A stretch of DNA of 64,000 bases from an uncultured Prevotella sp. (GCA_946998205.1 CAMPYJ010000001.1:1-64000), one strand, 5' to 3'; shown: positions 44,851 through 53,624, counted from the first letter of the stretch. Made by a program: numbers and translations. The notes: a model not told the origin generated them from the letters alone.

Positions 44851-45759
44851 TCATTCAGAGAGGCCTAAGACAATCAAGGTTCCTCCCCGCACTGCTCCGT
44901 CAGACATTTTTAAAGAAGCGTTTTCCGTGGCACCGTAGGCGTGTGATGCCGATTGTGCATCTTGTCCATCCCAACCTCGAGGGACATCATTTTCTACCAC
45001 CTTGAACTTCACATCCTTTCCATCAAACGGCATGCCGTATGTTTTTTCGCTCGACCGTTGGTAAGCCGGACGCGGATCAAGAGAGAGCACTTCTTTCAAA
45101 GTCCGCAACTTGTCAGACGTGAACTGGCGCGCCACCTCATCAGGAATCACCACCTTCAACCGCTGAATTTTCGACAAATCGGTAAACCCGCTTCGGGCAT
45201 CCGGATGACAGTCGGCATAAGGAACATAGGGCTTGATGTCGTAGACGGGCGTCCCATCCATCAAGTCGGCCCCCAGCACATGCAACACAGGCCCCTGCGG
45301 GGTGTCCCACTCCACACGCTCCAGCAACACCGATGACAGACCGATGGGATTAGGTCGGAAGGGTGAACGACTGGCAAACACGCCTACCTTCTGGTTTCCA
45401 CCCAACACGGGAGGGCGAACCAACAGACTGCCCGACCGATGTGGATTGGCGTTGAACTGCCAAATGAGCCACAGATAATCAAAACCCTCGATGCCCCGCA
45501 AAGCATCGGCTTGGCGATAGGCTGGCTCAAAGACAAGCGTGCCGTGCAAGCCAGCTGCCAGTCCGCTCTGCTTGGGAATGCCAAACTTGGACGTGAATGG
45601 TGAGTGAAAACGAGCAATGGGACGAAAAGGCTCGCCACAGCCGGCAACCGGCTCTCCGACAGATACCGAATCATACGCACCAAGGTCGCCGCATGCCCCC
45701 TGCATGGGTTCGCCAGATCGTTGATAGTGATTGGTCATGTTTTCAAATTTACTCATCAT
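44851..45759 (-). CDS. trmO: tRNA (adenine(37)-N6)-methyltransferase TrmO
   Basis: SAM-dependent N6-methylation of t6A37 in certain tRNAs (formerly YaeB/VirR). The 302-residue protein has the signature SPFRPNPIGLSSVLLE, a TrmO N-terminal domain (about 45-185; PIARFHSPF, GIEGFDYLWLIWQF, VLHVLGADLMDGTPVYDIKP) and the C-terminal domain (DPRPAY). The N terminus carries about 40 residues before the conserved core, and a few Met codons at the start leave the exact start open. Confidence 0.9.
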   Translation of the reverse strand: MMSKFENMTNHYQRSGEPMQGACGDLGAYDSVSVGEPVAGCGEPFRPIARFHSPFTSKFGIPKQSGLAAGLHGTLVFEPAYRQADALRGIEGFDYLWLIWQFNANPHRSGSLLVRPPVLGGNQKVGVFASRSPFRPNPIGLSSVLLERVEWDTPQGPVLHVLGADLMDGTPVYDIKPYVPYADCHPDARSGFTDLSKIQRLKVVIPDEVARQFTSDKLRTLKEVLSLDPRPAYQRSSEKTYGMPFDGKDVKFKVVENDVPRGWDGQDAQSASHAYGATENASLKMSDGAVRGGTLIVLGLSE

Positions 45760-45782
45760 TCAGCATCTCTTTGTCCCTGCTG

Positions 45783-46466
45783 CTAACAGCTCAGTGCCGC
45801 CATCACCAACATGGTAAGACAGCCTACGACGATAGGACTGTATACAGGCTCCATCTTTTTGGCTTTCAACTCATCATCATCGGCATAGCGACTTAACAAA
45901 AAACGAAACAAGAAGTATATGAAGGTGGCGCACAGCATGCCAACGAACATGCCTGCCAACAAGTCACCGGGATAGTGAACGCCCAGATACAGGCGCGAAT
46001 AACAAGTCAGCAACGCCCAGAAAACCAGGAACAGGCTGAGGTATCGCCGCCGAAACAGAAGAATCATGAAGATGGCGAGTCCCCAACTATTGGCAGCATG
46101 AGCCGATGGAAAACTGAAAGAACCGCCACGATATCCATCCACAATATGCACAAGTGGTGAGATGGGATTATCCAAATGACTCGGCCGCAGCCTGCCCACC
46201 CAAGGACGAATCAGCGTGGATGTGATTTGGTCGCCACAGGTTATGACCAATGCGACGCACAGTATGCACAGGATGCTTACCTTCAGGGAAAAGTTGCGAA
46301 ACACCACATAAGCCAAACTGGCATATAGCGGCACCCAAGTCCATTTGTAACTGTACATCCACATAAAACGGTCCCAAAACTCGGAATGCCATCCATTCAC
46401 AGCCAACAACGCCGCGCTGTCCCAATTCAAGAGTGTGTTGTAAATATGAAGTATTTCATCAACCAT
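45783..46466 (-). CDS. PAP2-family membrane phosphatase
   Basis: 227 residues, about six helices. The acid phosphatase motifs are intact: RPWVGRLRP, SFPSAHAAN and YSRLYLGVHYPGDLLAG. Likely an undecaprenyl-pyrophosphate or lipid phosphate phosphatase of the inner membrane; the substrate is not certain. Strong promoter at 46515-46546. Confidence 0.9.
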   Translation of the reverse strand: MVDEILHIYNTLLNWDSAALLAVNGWHSEFWDRFMWMYSYKWTWVPLYASLAYVVFRNFSLKVSILCILCVALVITCGDQITSTLIRPWVGRLRPSHLDNPISPLVHIVDGYRGGSFSFPSAHAANSWGLAIFMILLFRRRYLSLFLVFWALLTCYSRLYLGVHYPGDLLAGMFVGMLCATFIYFLFRFLLSRYADDDELKAKKMEPVYSPIVVGCLTMLVMAALSC

Positions 46467-46514
46467 CTGCCAAAAGTATGCAATAAATTGTATCGTAATT
46501 TACCTATTCATGTG

Positions 46515-46546
46515 CAAATATAGGCATTCATCAATACGAAACCAAA
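46515..46546 (-). promoter_or_regulatory. Promoter of the PAP2 gene
   Basis: On the minus strand TTTG (46543-46546), 20 bp, TATATTTG (46515-46522), 49 bp before the start codon. Confidence 0.65.
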
Positions 46547-46669
46547 GAAAATTTCAGAAATGTCTGCTATAAAACCAAAAAGACACATCTTTCACCCAAT
46601 AGTATTCCGCACACATGTAGTTTGAGCAAATTCATCCAACAGGCGCGCGGACGCATCCACCTCGAAAAC

Positions 46670-46752
46670 CAACGTCAATGACATTGACACCCAAAGTGAT
46701 TGACATTGGAGTTCAATTCACATGAGTTTGGCGGTCAAAGTCAATGCAATTG
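46670..46752. repeat. 22-bp-phased array 4
   Basis: Four units, all CAA...TTG, start at 46670, 46692, 46714 and 46736: CAACGTCAATGACATTG, CAAAGTGATTGACATTG, CAATTCACATGAGTTTG and CAAAGTCAATGCAATTG, with linkers ACACC, GAGTT and GCGGT. The array and about 50 bp on each side correspond, in reverse complement, to the region around array 5 (56398-56480). Confidence 0.85.
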
Positions 46753-46883
46753 AAAACATGCGAAGACATACCGCTTTCTCAGAGGTTTTTGAGGGATGTT
46801 TCGCGAGAAATAAAAAACGGAGGTGATGCGATTATTACTATCGCTGAACCGACGTCACGAGTCCGCGAGAGAAAATAATTTTA

Positions 46884-47338
46884 AGTCGGTTCTATAAATT
46901 ACCACCGTAAAGTTTTTTATGTCAGTATTTTTACGTTTTGTCATCTTGTGGACTCTTTTTATATAAAACAGGCTGCGCCTCAACAATTCAAACAAGTTTG
47001 ATTGTATTCGGCTTGCTCCGTTTTTGGTTCAATTTGCTTGTTCGTTCAGTCGCATAGCTCACTATACTCCTTCACTCACTAACAAATTGACCTCAAAAAA
47101 CAGCCTCACAATCTGCCCAAGTTAATTTAGGGCGGTTCTATAAATTACCGCCGTAAAGTTTTTTGTATGTTGGACAGTTTACGTTTTGTCATCTTGCGGT
47201 CTCTTTTTGGTTCAATTTGTTTGTTCGTTCAGTCGTATAGCCCGCTATACTCCTTCACCCACTAACAAATTGACCACAAAAAACAGCCTCGCAATCTGAC
47301 AAAGCTAATTTATAGAACCGCCCTTTATAGAACCGCCC
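46884..47338 (+). mobile_element. Miniature inverted-repeat element, long form (copy D1), interrupted by copy D2
   Basis: The left end is decayed at the tip (AGTCGGTTCTATAAATTA) and the right end is intact (TATAGAACCGCCC to 47338). It contains an extra segment of about 62 bp (about 46961-47022, beginning ATATAAAACAGGCTGCGCC) that is absent from copies B, D2 and F but present in copy G. Without D2 and its duplicated target the element is about 257 bp. Flanks are TTTA on both sides (46880-46883 and 47339-47342), a perfect 4-bp duplication. Confidence 0.85.
47130..47323 (+). mobile_element. Miniature inverted-repeat element nested in D1 (copy D2)
   Basis: A complete 194-bp copy with intact ends (GGGCGG ... 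CCGCCC), inserted within the right terminal repeat of D1. The target TTTA is duplicated on both sides (47126-47129 and 47324-47327). Removing the element and one TTTA restores a continuous D1 right end. Same orientation as D1. Confidence 0.9.
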
Positions 47339-47425
47339 TTTACTGAAAAATCTCGGAAGAACACTGCGACGGTAACAAGGGGCGAGACAGCATATGAGAG
47401 GCGAGGATGCCCTGCTGGCTCTCTC

Positions 47426-48124
47426 CTACTCTTTCAGTTCGTCCAAATAATAACTGATGCGGCCGCCAGAGTCACCAATTTCCACCCTCGCATGGTACCA
47501 ACTCACGATTTGCAACTTGAAATAACGCTTGCCGTCGGCCGTGCGCACGACGTAGGTGTGAAAAGAAGGAGTGTAGACAGGGGGCGGACCCAAAAAGGTA
47601 ATGGCGTTGGACAAAATGGGGTTGGCGCTCGTGTGTGTGGTGGCCGGTCCGCTGTTGGGATCGAACCAAGGATATTCGTCGATGTCGAGATTGTGGGTGA
47701 CGCAATGGTGTATCCAGTCTTTCTTCGAGTAGGTGACAGACACGGTGGAATCGTCTACCGCCCATGTCAAATTCTTGGGCAGCTGACTTACCGTCATCCA
47801 CTTGTCGTACACACCATAGCCCAAGTCGGCCGCTCCTCCTTTTCCGATTCCAGACGTTCCGCTGTTGGTGCGCAGACGATGTCCGCAGAAAGCCAAGTCC
47901 CAGTCGGTGCGGCGGTACTGTTCGCCCTCTCTGATGTCCTGATTGGGTGCGGCGCGGTTGAACACCTTTCCCGTACGCAGGTTGAAGTACATCCAGTCGT
48001 TGGTGACGCCTGTGTTGTAACCAGTGATGCGGGGAAGCGTATGTCCCGTGAACTCCTCGGCATCGTACCGCACGCATGAACCGAGGAAGGTGAGCGTGAG
48101 AAGTAGACCTATGTATTTTTTCAT
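47426..48124 (-). CDS. HmuY-family heme-binding lipoprotein
   Basis: Likely takes heme from host hemoproteins and hands it to the receptor. 232 residues with a lipoprotein signal (FLGSCVRYD, Cys17). The HmuY-type phrase TDWDLAFCGHRLRTNSGTSG is at about residues 72-92, and the C-terminal beta-rich domain ends with ISYYLDELKE. Its start overlaps the TonB receptor stop by 4 bp, giving a receptor-then-HmuY order. Heme ligands cannot be assigned by eye. Confidence 0.85.
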   Translation of the reverse strand: MKKYIGLLLTLTFLGSCVRYDAEEFTGHTLPRITGYNTGVTNDWMYFNLRTGKVFNRAAPNQDIREGEQYRRTDWDLAFCGHRLRTNSGTSGIGKGGAADLGYGVYDKWMTVSQLPKNLTWAVDDSTVSVTYSKKDWIHHCVTHNLDIDEYPWFDPNSGPATTHTSANPILSNAITFLGPPPVYTPSFHTYVVRTADGKRYFKLQIVSWYHARVEIGDSGGRISYYLDELKE

Positions 48125-50493
48125 CGTTTTCGTTTCAGAGATTTTACGAGCTGGTCAACCAAGAATTCCACCTGCACATAGCCGCGTGCGCCACAGGTTC
48201 CGGGTACGTTGAACAAGGTGACACCCGAGCCCAAGGTAGTGGGCTTGTAGTTGAAGATGTTGTCGATGCCCAGGGTTACTTTGGCTTGATTCCAGAACGT
48301 TTGCACCACCGACAGGTTGCAGATGACGTAGGCGGGAAGTGTGCAGCGGAAATATGCATCGTAACTTTTTTGTTGACTGCCCACCCAGATGCGGTCTTGC
48401 ACATCGAAGCGTTTCTCTCCCATGAAAGACGCACTGAAGATGGCCTTCAAACGATAGTCGGGCTTGTTCAGCGTGTAGTCTAAACTGCCTGTCGCCGCAT
48501 GGGGCGATGTGGTGTTGAGCTGCAAACCCTCCAACTTACTGACATTGACGTAGCTGTATGTTCCGTTGAAGGTGAGGTGCTGTGCGAAGTGCCATTTCAA
48601 GATGGTCTCGAGTCCCACGAATCGTTGGTTGGTGAGATTGGTGTATTCAAAGTTGTACTGCAAGTCGTAGATGCGCCATACCCCTTCAATTTTCTTTCTG
48701 AAAAAGTTAGCGTAGGCGTTGACGTTTACAAACACCTTGCCGTCACCGTACTCGGTTCCCAGGGCGATATAGTGGTTTTTCTCGGGTTTTAGCTGATCGT
48801 TTCCCCGTATCTGGAACATGCCCATGTGGTCCCAGTTGAAAAACAGCTCCTTGATGCTGGGTGCCCGGTAGCCCATGGAGTAGTTGGCTCGCAAGGCCCA
48901 ATGGTCATCAGGTGAATACTTGGCAGCAATCTTTGGCATCCACATCAGTCCGAAGGCTTTTGAGAAGTTGGTGCGCACACCCGTTGACAGCATCCATTGA
49001 CTGTTCACCTGCCATTCATCTTGCACGAAATATTCGGTTTCGTGCAAGGCACGCGTCGTCATGCGTCGGTTTACAAAACGGTCGCTGGTAAGGTTGTCGG
49101 TGACATGCTCCATGCCCAAAATCAAATCATGGTTGGGAAAGTAGTTGCTGGTGATGCTGAATCGAGGTTCAAAGATGGTGCTTCGATACACCTTCTTACG
49201 CAAGTCCATGCGCTCGTGACGCTTGAACCGATCGTAGAAGTCGCCGTGCAGACTAAGATGAATGCTGAACCAGTCTTTGACATCGTAGCGCAACTTCAGT
49301 CCGGCCATATAGTCGCGACTTTGCGTGAAGTTCATGTCCTGCAGCAAGTCGTACGAGTTCATGAAAAAAGCCGACCCATAGAGCTGCAGCGACAAGTGCT
49401 TGGACGGTTCGTAATACAGTTTCTGCGCCACCGACAGGTGCTCCTTTCCTTCTATTCCTAGCGGTGGTCGGTCGGCCGATGAAACAAGCGTAGTGTCGTG
49501 TGGCAAAAAGGGATTGGCCTCCTTCGTGTAAGTCTTGCTGTCGTGTTTGGTTTGGTACAGGTAAAAAGCATCCGACGAGCTGTACCATGCGTCGGTTTGC
49601 GAGGTCCACGCTCCATGTTTGGCTCCAGCCGAGAGCCATGCTTGAAGATTAGGCCGGTCGCTGTTTTTCTCGAACATGTATGGGAAGTCGGCCGGCGTGG
49701 GATTCTTGTAGTTGCGTTGGTTCATCTGTCCCCTGCGCATGCCGGCTCTTACATCCAGCGGTCTGTCTACTTTCTTGGAAATGAGATTGATGACCGCGCC
49801 CGACGCCCTACTGCCATAAAGGGTGCTGCTGGCTCCCTTCACGATTTCAATGCGGTCGATGGCATGCAGGTTGAAGCGTTCATAGTCCAGATTGCCTGCC
49901 ATCTCGCCCGTCATTCGTTCACCGTCTTGCAAAAACAGCACATGGCGGGCATCCAGTCCCTGCATGGATATTTCGTTTCCAAAGCCCACTTTCTGGATGT
50001 TCAGTCCCGGTGTTTCCTGCTGCAAGGCGTGCTGCAGGTCGCTGTATCCCGCATCGACGAGTTGTTTTCCTCCCAGGACTTGTGTCGTCACGGGCGACAA
50101 CTTGATGGGTCGTTCGGTGCGCGAACCCGTCACCACCACGTCGTGCAGATGCAAGACATCCTCATGCAGAATGATGCTCACCACCGTGTCATGGGGTTGT
50201 ATGTCGCCCTTACGGGGAACATAGCCAATGGCCGATACTTGATAATAAAGTGTTTTAGGTGTTTCGTTACGAATGTAGGCGTTGCCCAGGCGATCGGTCA
50301 CGGTATGGATAGCGTCGGCCATGGCTCTATTGTCAGCCACGGTGACATGAGCCGCCTCTATGGGTTGCTTTGTTCCCTCTTGGTGTACGGCTAAGCGAAG
50401 GGTGCGTTGAGCTTTAACCGAAGTACAACCGAAAAAGACTAAAAGCAGCGACAGGATAAAGAGTTTGGTGTTGAATTTGTTTTTTCTAATCAT
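48121..50493 (-). CDS. TonB-dependent receptor, HmuR-type (heme uptake)
   Basis: Outer-membrane active transporter, 790 residues: signal peptide (about 1-28), a carboxypeptidase-regulatory-like repeat (about 30-110), a plug (about 120-230; VVTGSRTERPIKLSPVTTQV, then IVKGASSTLYGSRASGAVINL), and a 22-strand barrel. YRAPSIKELFFNWDHMG followed by GNDQLKPEKN matches the region conserved in HmuR-like heme receptors. The C terminus extends about 12 basic residues past the last strand, which is unusual. Paired with HmuY. Confidence 0.88.
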   Translation of the reverse strand: MIRKNKFNTKLFILSLLLVFFGCTSVKAQRTLRLAVHQEGTKQPIEAAHVTVADNRAMADAIHTVTDRLGNAYIRNETPKTLYYQVSAIGYVPRKGDIQPHDTVVSIILHEDVLHLHDVVVTGSRTERPIKLSPVTTQVLGGKQLVDAGYSDLQHALQQETPGLNIQKVGFGNEISMQGLDARHVLFLQDGERMTGEMAGNLDYERFNLHAIDRIEIVKGASSTLYGSRASGAVINLISKKVDRPLDVRAGMRRGQMNQRNYKNPTPADFPYMFEKNSDRPNLQAWLSAGAKHGAWTSQTDAWYSSSDAFYLYQTKHDSKTYTKEANPFLPHDTTLVSSADRPPLGIEGKEHLSVAQKLYYEPSKHLSLQLYGSAFFMNSYDLLQDMNFTQSRDYMAGLKLRYDVKDWFSIHLSLHGDFYDRFKRHERMDLRKKVYRSTIFEPRFSITSNYFPNHDLILGMEHVTDNLTSDRFVNRRMTTRALHETEYFVQDEWQVNSQWMLSTGVRTNFSKAFGLMWMPKIAAKYSPDDHWALRANYSMGYRAPSIKELFFNWDHMGMFQIRGNDQLKPEKNHYIALGTEYGDGKVFVNVNAYANFFRKKIEGVWRIYDLQYNFEYTNLTNQRFVGLETILKWHFAQHLTFNGTYSYVNVSKLEGLQLNTTSPHAATGSLDYTLNKPDYRLKAIFSASFMGEKRFDVQDRIWVGSQQKSYDAYFRCTLPAYVICNLSVVQTFWNQAKVTLGIDNIFNYKPTTLGSGVTLFNVPGTCGARGYVQVEFLVDQLVKSLKRKR

Positions 50494-50524
50494 CTTTCAG
50501 GTTTGCCGTTGGGCAGACCATGAG

Positions 50525-51175
50525 CTACAGCTCACCCTTCTGCTTTTTATAAGCCACCAGATCGGCTTCATATTGTTTCACTTCCTCATCGTATCTATCA
50601 ATGCGATGTTTGTCCACTTTCTGCAAGAAACAATCGGAGTGCACGTTCATCATGTTGTAGTTGATGTCCATGTTGATTTCGTGGGTCAGCACGTTGTAAT
50701 ATCCCTGGATGGTGGCTCCCTGCTTTTTACCCACCGGTTTTCCCTGCCTATCGGCGGTTCTCGACAGACCGTCCGTGCCATAAATCTTGACCCATCCGCT
50801 GCCTTTATATTCTTTTTGCTCCCACGAGTTGAGCGTGTACAGTCGGGCTTTTGACTGAAAGTTGACGATGAACGGCATGTTGCCAACATGAAAATCAAGC
50901 AGCCGAATCTCCATCTCGTCGCCCTGCCAAGTGAAATTGAATTTCGTGGGGCACCCTGTCTCCAGCCGCGTTAAGTCCACGTCATGCCCCATGAACGTTC
51001 TCGTAGACAACACCACATTGCCTGTGAGAACCTCTTTGGCCTGCGCTATATATTCGCCATTCACCGGAGTTAACTGTAAATCGTCATCTCCATGGCAGGA
51101 AGACAGAATCAGTGCCAAAAGACTGAGGAGAATACTGAGTGGGGCATGTTTTTGTATGAAAGGGTTCATTGTCAA
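50525..51175 (-). CDS. DUF4903-like lipoprotein (second of a pair)
   Basis: 216 residues with a lipoprotein signal (LILSSCHGDDD). The body shares order and many residues with the next gene upstream: LTGNVVLST, LTRLETGCPTKFNFTW, LLDFHVGNMPFIVNF and GATIQGYYNV. The C terminus is a Lys/Glu-rich helix. The family assignment is from memory and tentative. It lies 31 bp before the TonB receptor and is likely part of the heme operon. Confidence 0.7.
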   Translation of the reverse strand: MTMNPFIQKHAPLSILLSLLALILSSCHGDDDLQLTPVNGEYIAQAKEVLTGNVVLSTRTFMGHDVDLTRLETGCPTKFNFTWQGDEMEIRLLDFHVGNMPFIVNFQSKARLYTLNSWEQKEYKGSGWVKIYGTDGLSRTADRQGKPVGKKQGATIQGYYNVLTHEINMDINYNMMNVHSDCFLQKVDKHRIDRYDEEVKQYEADLVAYKKQKGEL

Positions 51176-51270
51176 TATTGCTTTATGGTTGGACTATCAA
51201 AACAACGAGAGTTGGCCGAAGTTATAGTATACACATCTCCCGCCAACTCCCATTTCTACACGAAGATTAA

Positions 51271-51918
51271 TTATTTTCTCCCGTGTTGCTTTTCCTTCTC
51301 CTTGGCCTCTTTGAATTTTTTCTCGAATTCTTTCATCTCAGCATCATAGTTCTTCAGCCTGTTCTTGTCAACCACCTGACGATCACACTTGGCGATGATA
51401 GGAAAGTCTTTGCCTAAGCCGAAATCAATGTTTAATTCAATCTCACGTGACTTGGCATTGTAATATCCCTTCACCGTAGCGCCACTGTTTTTTCTGTAAT
51501 CGCCTATTTCTGTTCCCGGCATGGCAAAACAGCCATCGGTGCCACTAATCTTCATCCAGCCATCACCCTTCGGTGCGTCTTTATCATCGGCCGTTACATC
51601 TACGAGCTTTGTGCGACATCCAAAGTTGACGGGAATTGGCATTGACCCAAATCTAAAGTCGACTATTTTGACGATAAGTTCATCCTTGTCCCATGCCAAC
51701 TTGTATTTCACCGGACATCCTTCGGGCAAGCGAGTGAGGTTAAAGCCGTTCATGGAAGCTGTCGTAGAGAGTACCACCTCGCCATTGAGGTGCGCTTTGG
51801 CCAACTCAATATTAGACAACTTAGGCTCATCACCTTTTCCATCTTTGTCGCACGATGACAATCCAAAAACGGCAAACGCCATTAAACAAACTGCTGCGAA
51901 AACATTTCTCATTTTCAT
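51271..51918 (-). CDS. DUF4903-like lipoprotein (first of a pair)
   Basis: 215 residues with a lipoprotein signal (GLSSCDKDG) and a paralogue of the 50525-51175 product: LNGEVVLST, LTRLPEGCPVKYKLAW, IVDFRFGSMPIPVNF and GATVKGYYNA. The Lys-rich helical C terminus (FEKKFKEAKEKEKQ) may sit near the membrane. It heads the apparent four-gene operon. Between it and the promoter box lies a divergent miniature element (51934-52070). Confidence 0.7.
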   Translation of the reverse strand: MKMRNVFAAVCLMAFAVFGLSSCDKDGKGDEPKLSNIELAKAHLNGEVVLSTTASMNGFNLTRLPEGCPVKYKLAWDKDELIVKIVDFRFGSMPIPVNFGCRTKLVDVTADDKDAPKGDGWMKISGTDGCFAMPGTEIGDYRKNSGATVKGYYNAKSREIELNIDFGLGKDFPIIAKCDRQVVDKNRLKNYDAEMKEFEKKFKEAKEKEKQHGRK

Positions 51919-51933
51919 AACGCATTAAATACT

Positions 51934-52070
51934 GGTGGATCCTATAAATTAGTTCGGTCTGACAGATGTTTTTCTTCTTCTATATAGAACACAAGCAGAA
52001 CAAAACGTAACCCACATTATTTTTTATTGAACATGAATAATTAAAAGAGTGGTAATTTATAGAACCCACC
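51934..52070. mobile_element. Divergent relative of the miniature element family (copy H, 137 bp)
   Basis: Ends GGTGGATCCTATAAATTA and, inverted, GGTGGGTTCTATAAATTA. The inner half (CTATAAATTA) equals the main family while the outer eight bases differ. The interior shows no clear match to the main family apart from AT-richness, although a GAACAAAACGTAAC stretch loosely resembles the ACAAAACGTAAA block. No target duplication was seen. It lies in the probable 5' leader of the heme operon. Confidence 0.6.
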
Positions 52071-52106
52071 TTTGTTTGTTAGCAAATCCTTCTTTTGATT
52101 CGCTGG

Positions 52107-52114
52107 CAAAGGTA
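52107..52114 (-). promoter_or_regulatory. Probable promoter -7 box of the heme operon
   Basis: TACCTTTG on the minus strand, 189 bp before the start at 51918 and upstream of the 137-bp element. An ATTG lies 20 bp further up. It sits in the gap after greA. Confidence 0.5.
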
Positions 52115-52159
52115 GGGCTATTTTGCAAACGGCACAATCCTCATTTATATGGAAAACAG

Positions 52160-52191
52160 AGAGGGGCAACAAGCCTCACGACAACCCCTCT
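52160..52191 (-). terminator. Hairpin overlapping the greA stop
   Basis: AGAGGGG on the minus strand pairs with CCCCTCT across an 18-nt loop, followed by CTGTTTTCC. It includes the greA stop codon (52176-52178). Confidence 0.5.
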
Positions 52192-52637
52192 ATCTTCAGC
52201 CGAATGGCACCGGCAGGAACGTTCACGCTCACTTCATCGCCCACCCGCTTGCCGAGCAAAGCCTGGGCAATGGGCGACTTGATGGATATCTTCCCCTCAC
52301 GCATGTTGGCTTCGTGCGGGCTTACGATGGTATAGGTCATCTTGGCTTGGTTGCCAATATTGAGCATCTCCACCCTACTCAGCAAACCCACTTTTTCTTT
52401 GTCCAGCCGGGAGGTGTCCACCACGCGGGCAAACTCCAACACCTTCTGTTTGAACCTAATCTTACTCAACAATTTACCCTGTTCGCGCTTGGCAGCATGA
52501 TATTCAAAGTTCTCGCTCAGGTCACCTTTGTCACGCGCTTCAGCGATGGCGTCACGCACACGCGGCAGTTCAACACTTTCCAACTCTCTCAGTTCGGCTA
52601 CCAGCTTATCGTAGCCCTCTTGCGACATATATTCCAT
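52176..52637 (-). CDS. greA: Transcription elongation factor GreA
   Basis: Stimulates RNA cleavage by backtracked RNA polymerase. 153 residues: N-terminal coiled coil (about 1-75, with the tip region EARDKGDLSENFEYHAAK holding the acidic residues) and the C-terminal FKBP-like domain (SPIAQALLGKRVGDEVSVNVP). It lies 72 bp after the MBL gene on the same strand. Confidence 0.96.
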   Translation of the reverse strand: MEYMSQEGYDKLVAELRELESVELPRVRDAIAEARDKGDLSENFEYHAAKREQGKLLSKIRFKQKVLEFARVVDTSRLDKEKVGLLSRVEMLNIGNQAKMTYTIVSPHEANMREGKISIKSPIAQALLGKRVGDEVSVNVPAGAIRLKIEGLS

Positions 52638-52709
52638 AGCAGTTGTGTATATTCTTTATGTATTCAGGAAAAAACGATTCAGCATCCGCCATTGACGAGC
52701 GGGCATTAT

Positions 52710-53513
52710 TCACTCCAAAACATATAGTGAACTGGGCGATTTCCGCTTCAACACATCCAACAGCACGTCAGTTCCAGCCTGAATGCCATTTGTTCGCAAG
52801 ACATACGCAACGGTTTCGTATGCCAAATCAGGACGATTGTTCTCTGCACTTAAATGACACAGCCATACATGTCGCATTCGTTCAGACATGTTTTCTGCCA
52901 AGGCTTGCGCACAGTCTTGGTTCGCCAAATGACCATTAGGGCCTGATATGCGAGTTTTTAAATATGTGGGATAGGGCCCATTCATCAGCATCTTCGGATC
53001 GTGATTGGCCTCCATGACCAAGTAATTCGTTTCGGAGATGACGGCCTTCATTTCGTCTGTCACATGACCAATGTCTGTCATCAGCGTAAAGACGATGTTA
53101 CCGCATTCTATCTTGTAACCAACATTGTCAGAACTGTCATGTGGCACACCAAAGGGTGTAACGGTGAAATCACCCACTTGAAACGGTCGCCCTTTGTCAA
53201 TGACCTCCATGTATGCCGGTGCAACCTTCTTACGCACACAATAGTTGCGCTCTATGCCCGCATGAACAAGCTGCGTCGCATAGACGGGCAAATGATAATC
53301 AAGACTTATCGATCCTACGGATTTCACATGATCTGCATGGTCGTGCGTGACTAAAATATGGTGAATTTGCGAAAGTGACAGTCCATACTCTTTAAATGAC
53401 CTTTTTAATAGTCGTATGCCTATTCCGGCATCAATCATCAAGCCGTCATTCTCTGTAAAAAGACAATAGCAGTTTCCACTGCTACCACTTCCCAAACAAA
53501 AGAATCGTAACAT
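52710..53513 (-). CDS. MBL-fold metallohydrolase (YycJ/WalJ-like)
   Basis: 267 residues from MLRFFCLGSGSSGNCY; the frame opens 48 bp earlier, but this Met begins the conserved fold. The metal motif is VTHDHADHVKS (about residue 60), with later His residues (EANHDPKML; VWLCHLSAENN). Family members are linked to cell-wall signalling or DNA metabolism; a precise role cannot be read here. Divergent from the lipoprotein gene at 53625. Confidence 0.88.
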   Translation of the reverse strand: MLRFFCLGSGSSGNCYCLFTENDGLMIDAGIGIRLLKRSFKEYGLSLSQIHHILVTHDHADHVKSVGSISLDYHLPVYATQLVHAGIERNYCVRKKVAPAYMEVIDKGRPFQVGDFTVTPFGVPHDSSDNVGYKIECGNIVFTLMTDIGHVTDEMKAVISETNYLVMEANHDPKMLMNGPYPTYLKTRISGPNGHLANQDCAQALAENMSERMRHVWLCHLSAENNRPDLAYETVAYVLRTNGIQAGTDVLLDVLKRKSPSSLYVLE

Positions 53514-53547
53514 GTTTGAAATATTTGGCACAAAAGTAAACAAAAGG

Positions 53548-53578
53548 CTTGACATGAACAAAGTTTTTGGTATCTTTG
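53548..53578 (+). promoter_or_regulatory. Promoter of the lipoprotein gene at 53625
   Basis: CTTG (53548-53551), 19 bp, TATCTTTG (53571-53578), 47 bp before the first start codon. Confidence 0.6.
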
Positions 53579-53624
53579 CAACTGACAGTGAACCCTCTCT
53601 GGTTTCGGCTTACACCATCAGTAC

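Noticed and set aside
47130..47323. Integron attC or invertible-promoter site
   Set aside because: The 4-bp flanking duplications and terminal inverted repeats fit transposition; no recombinase gene or cassette structure is nearby.
49498..50394. Long antisense frame of 298 codons within the TonB receptor gene
   Set aside because: Shadow of the receptor gene; it has no signal or domain of its own.
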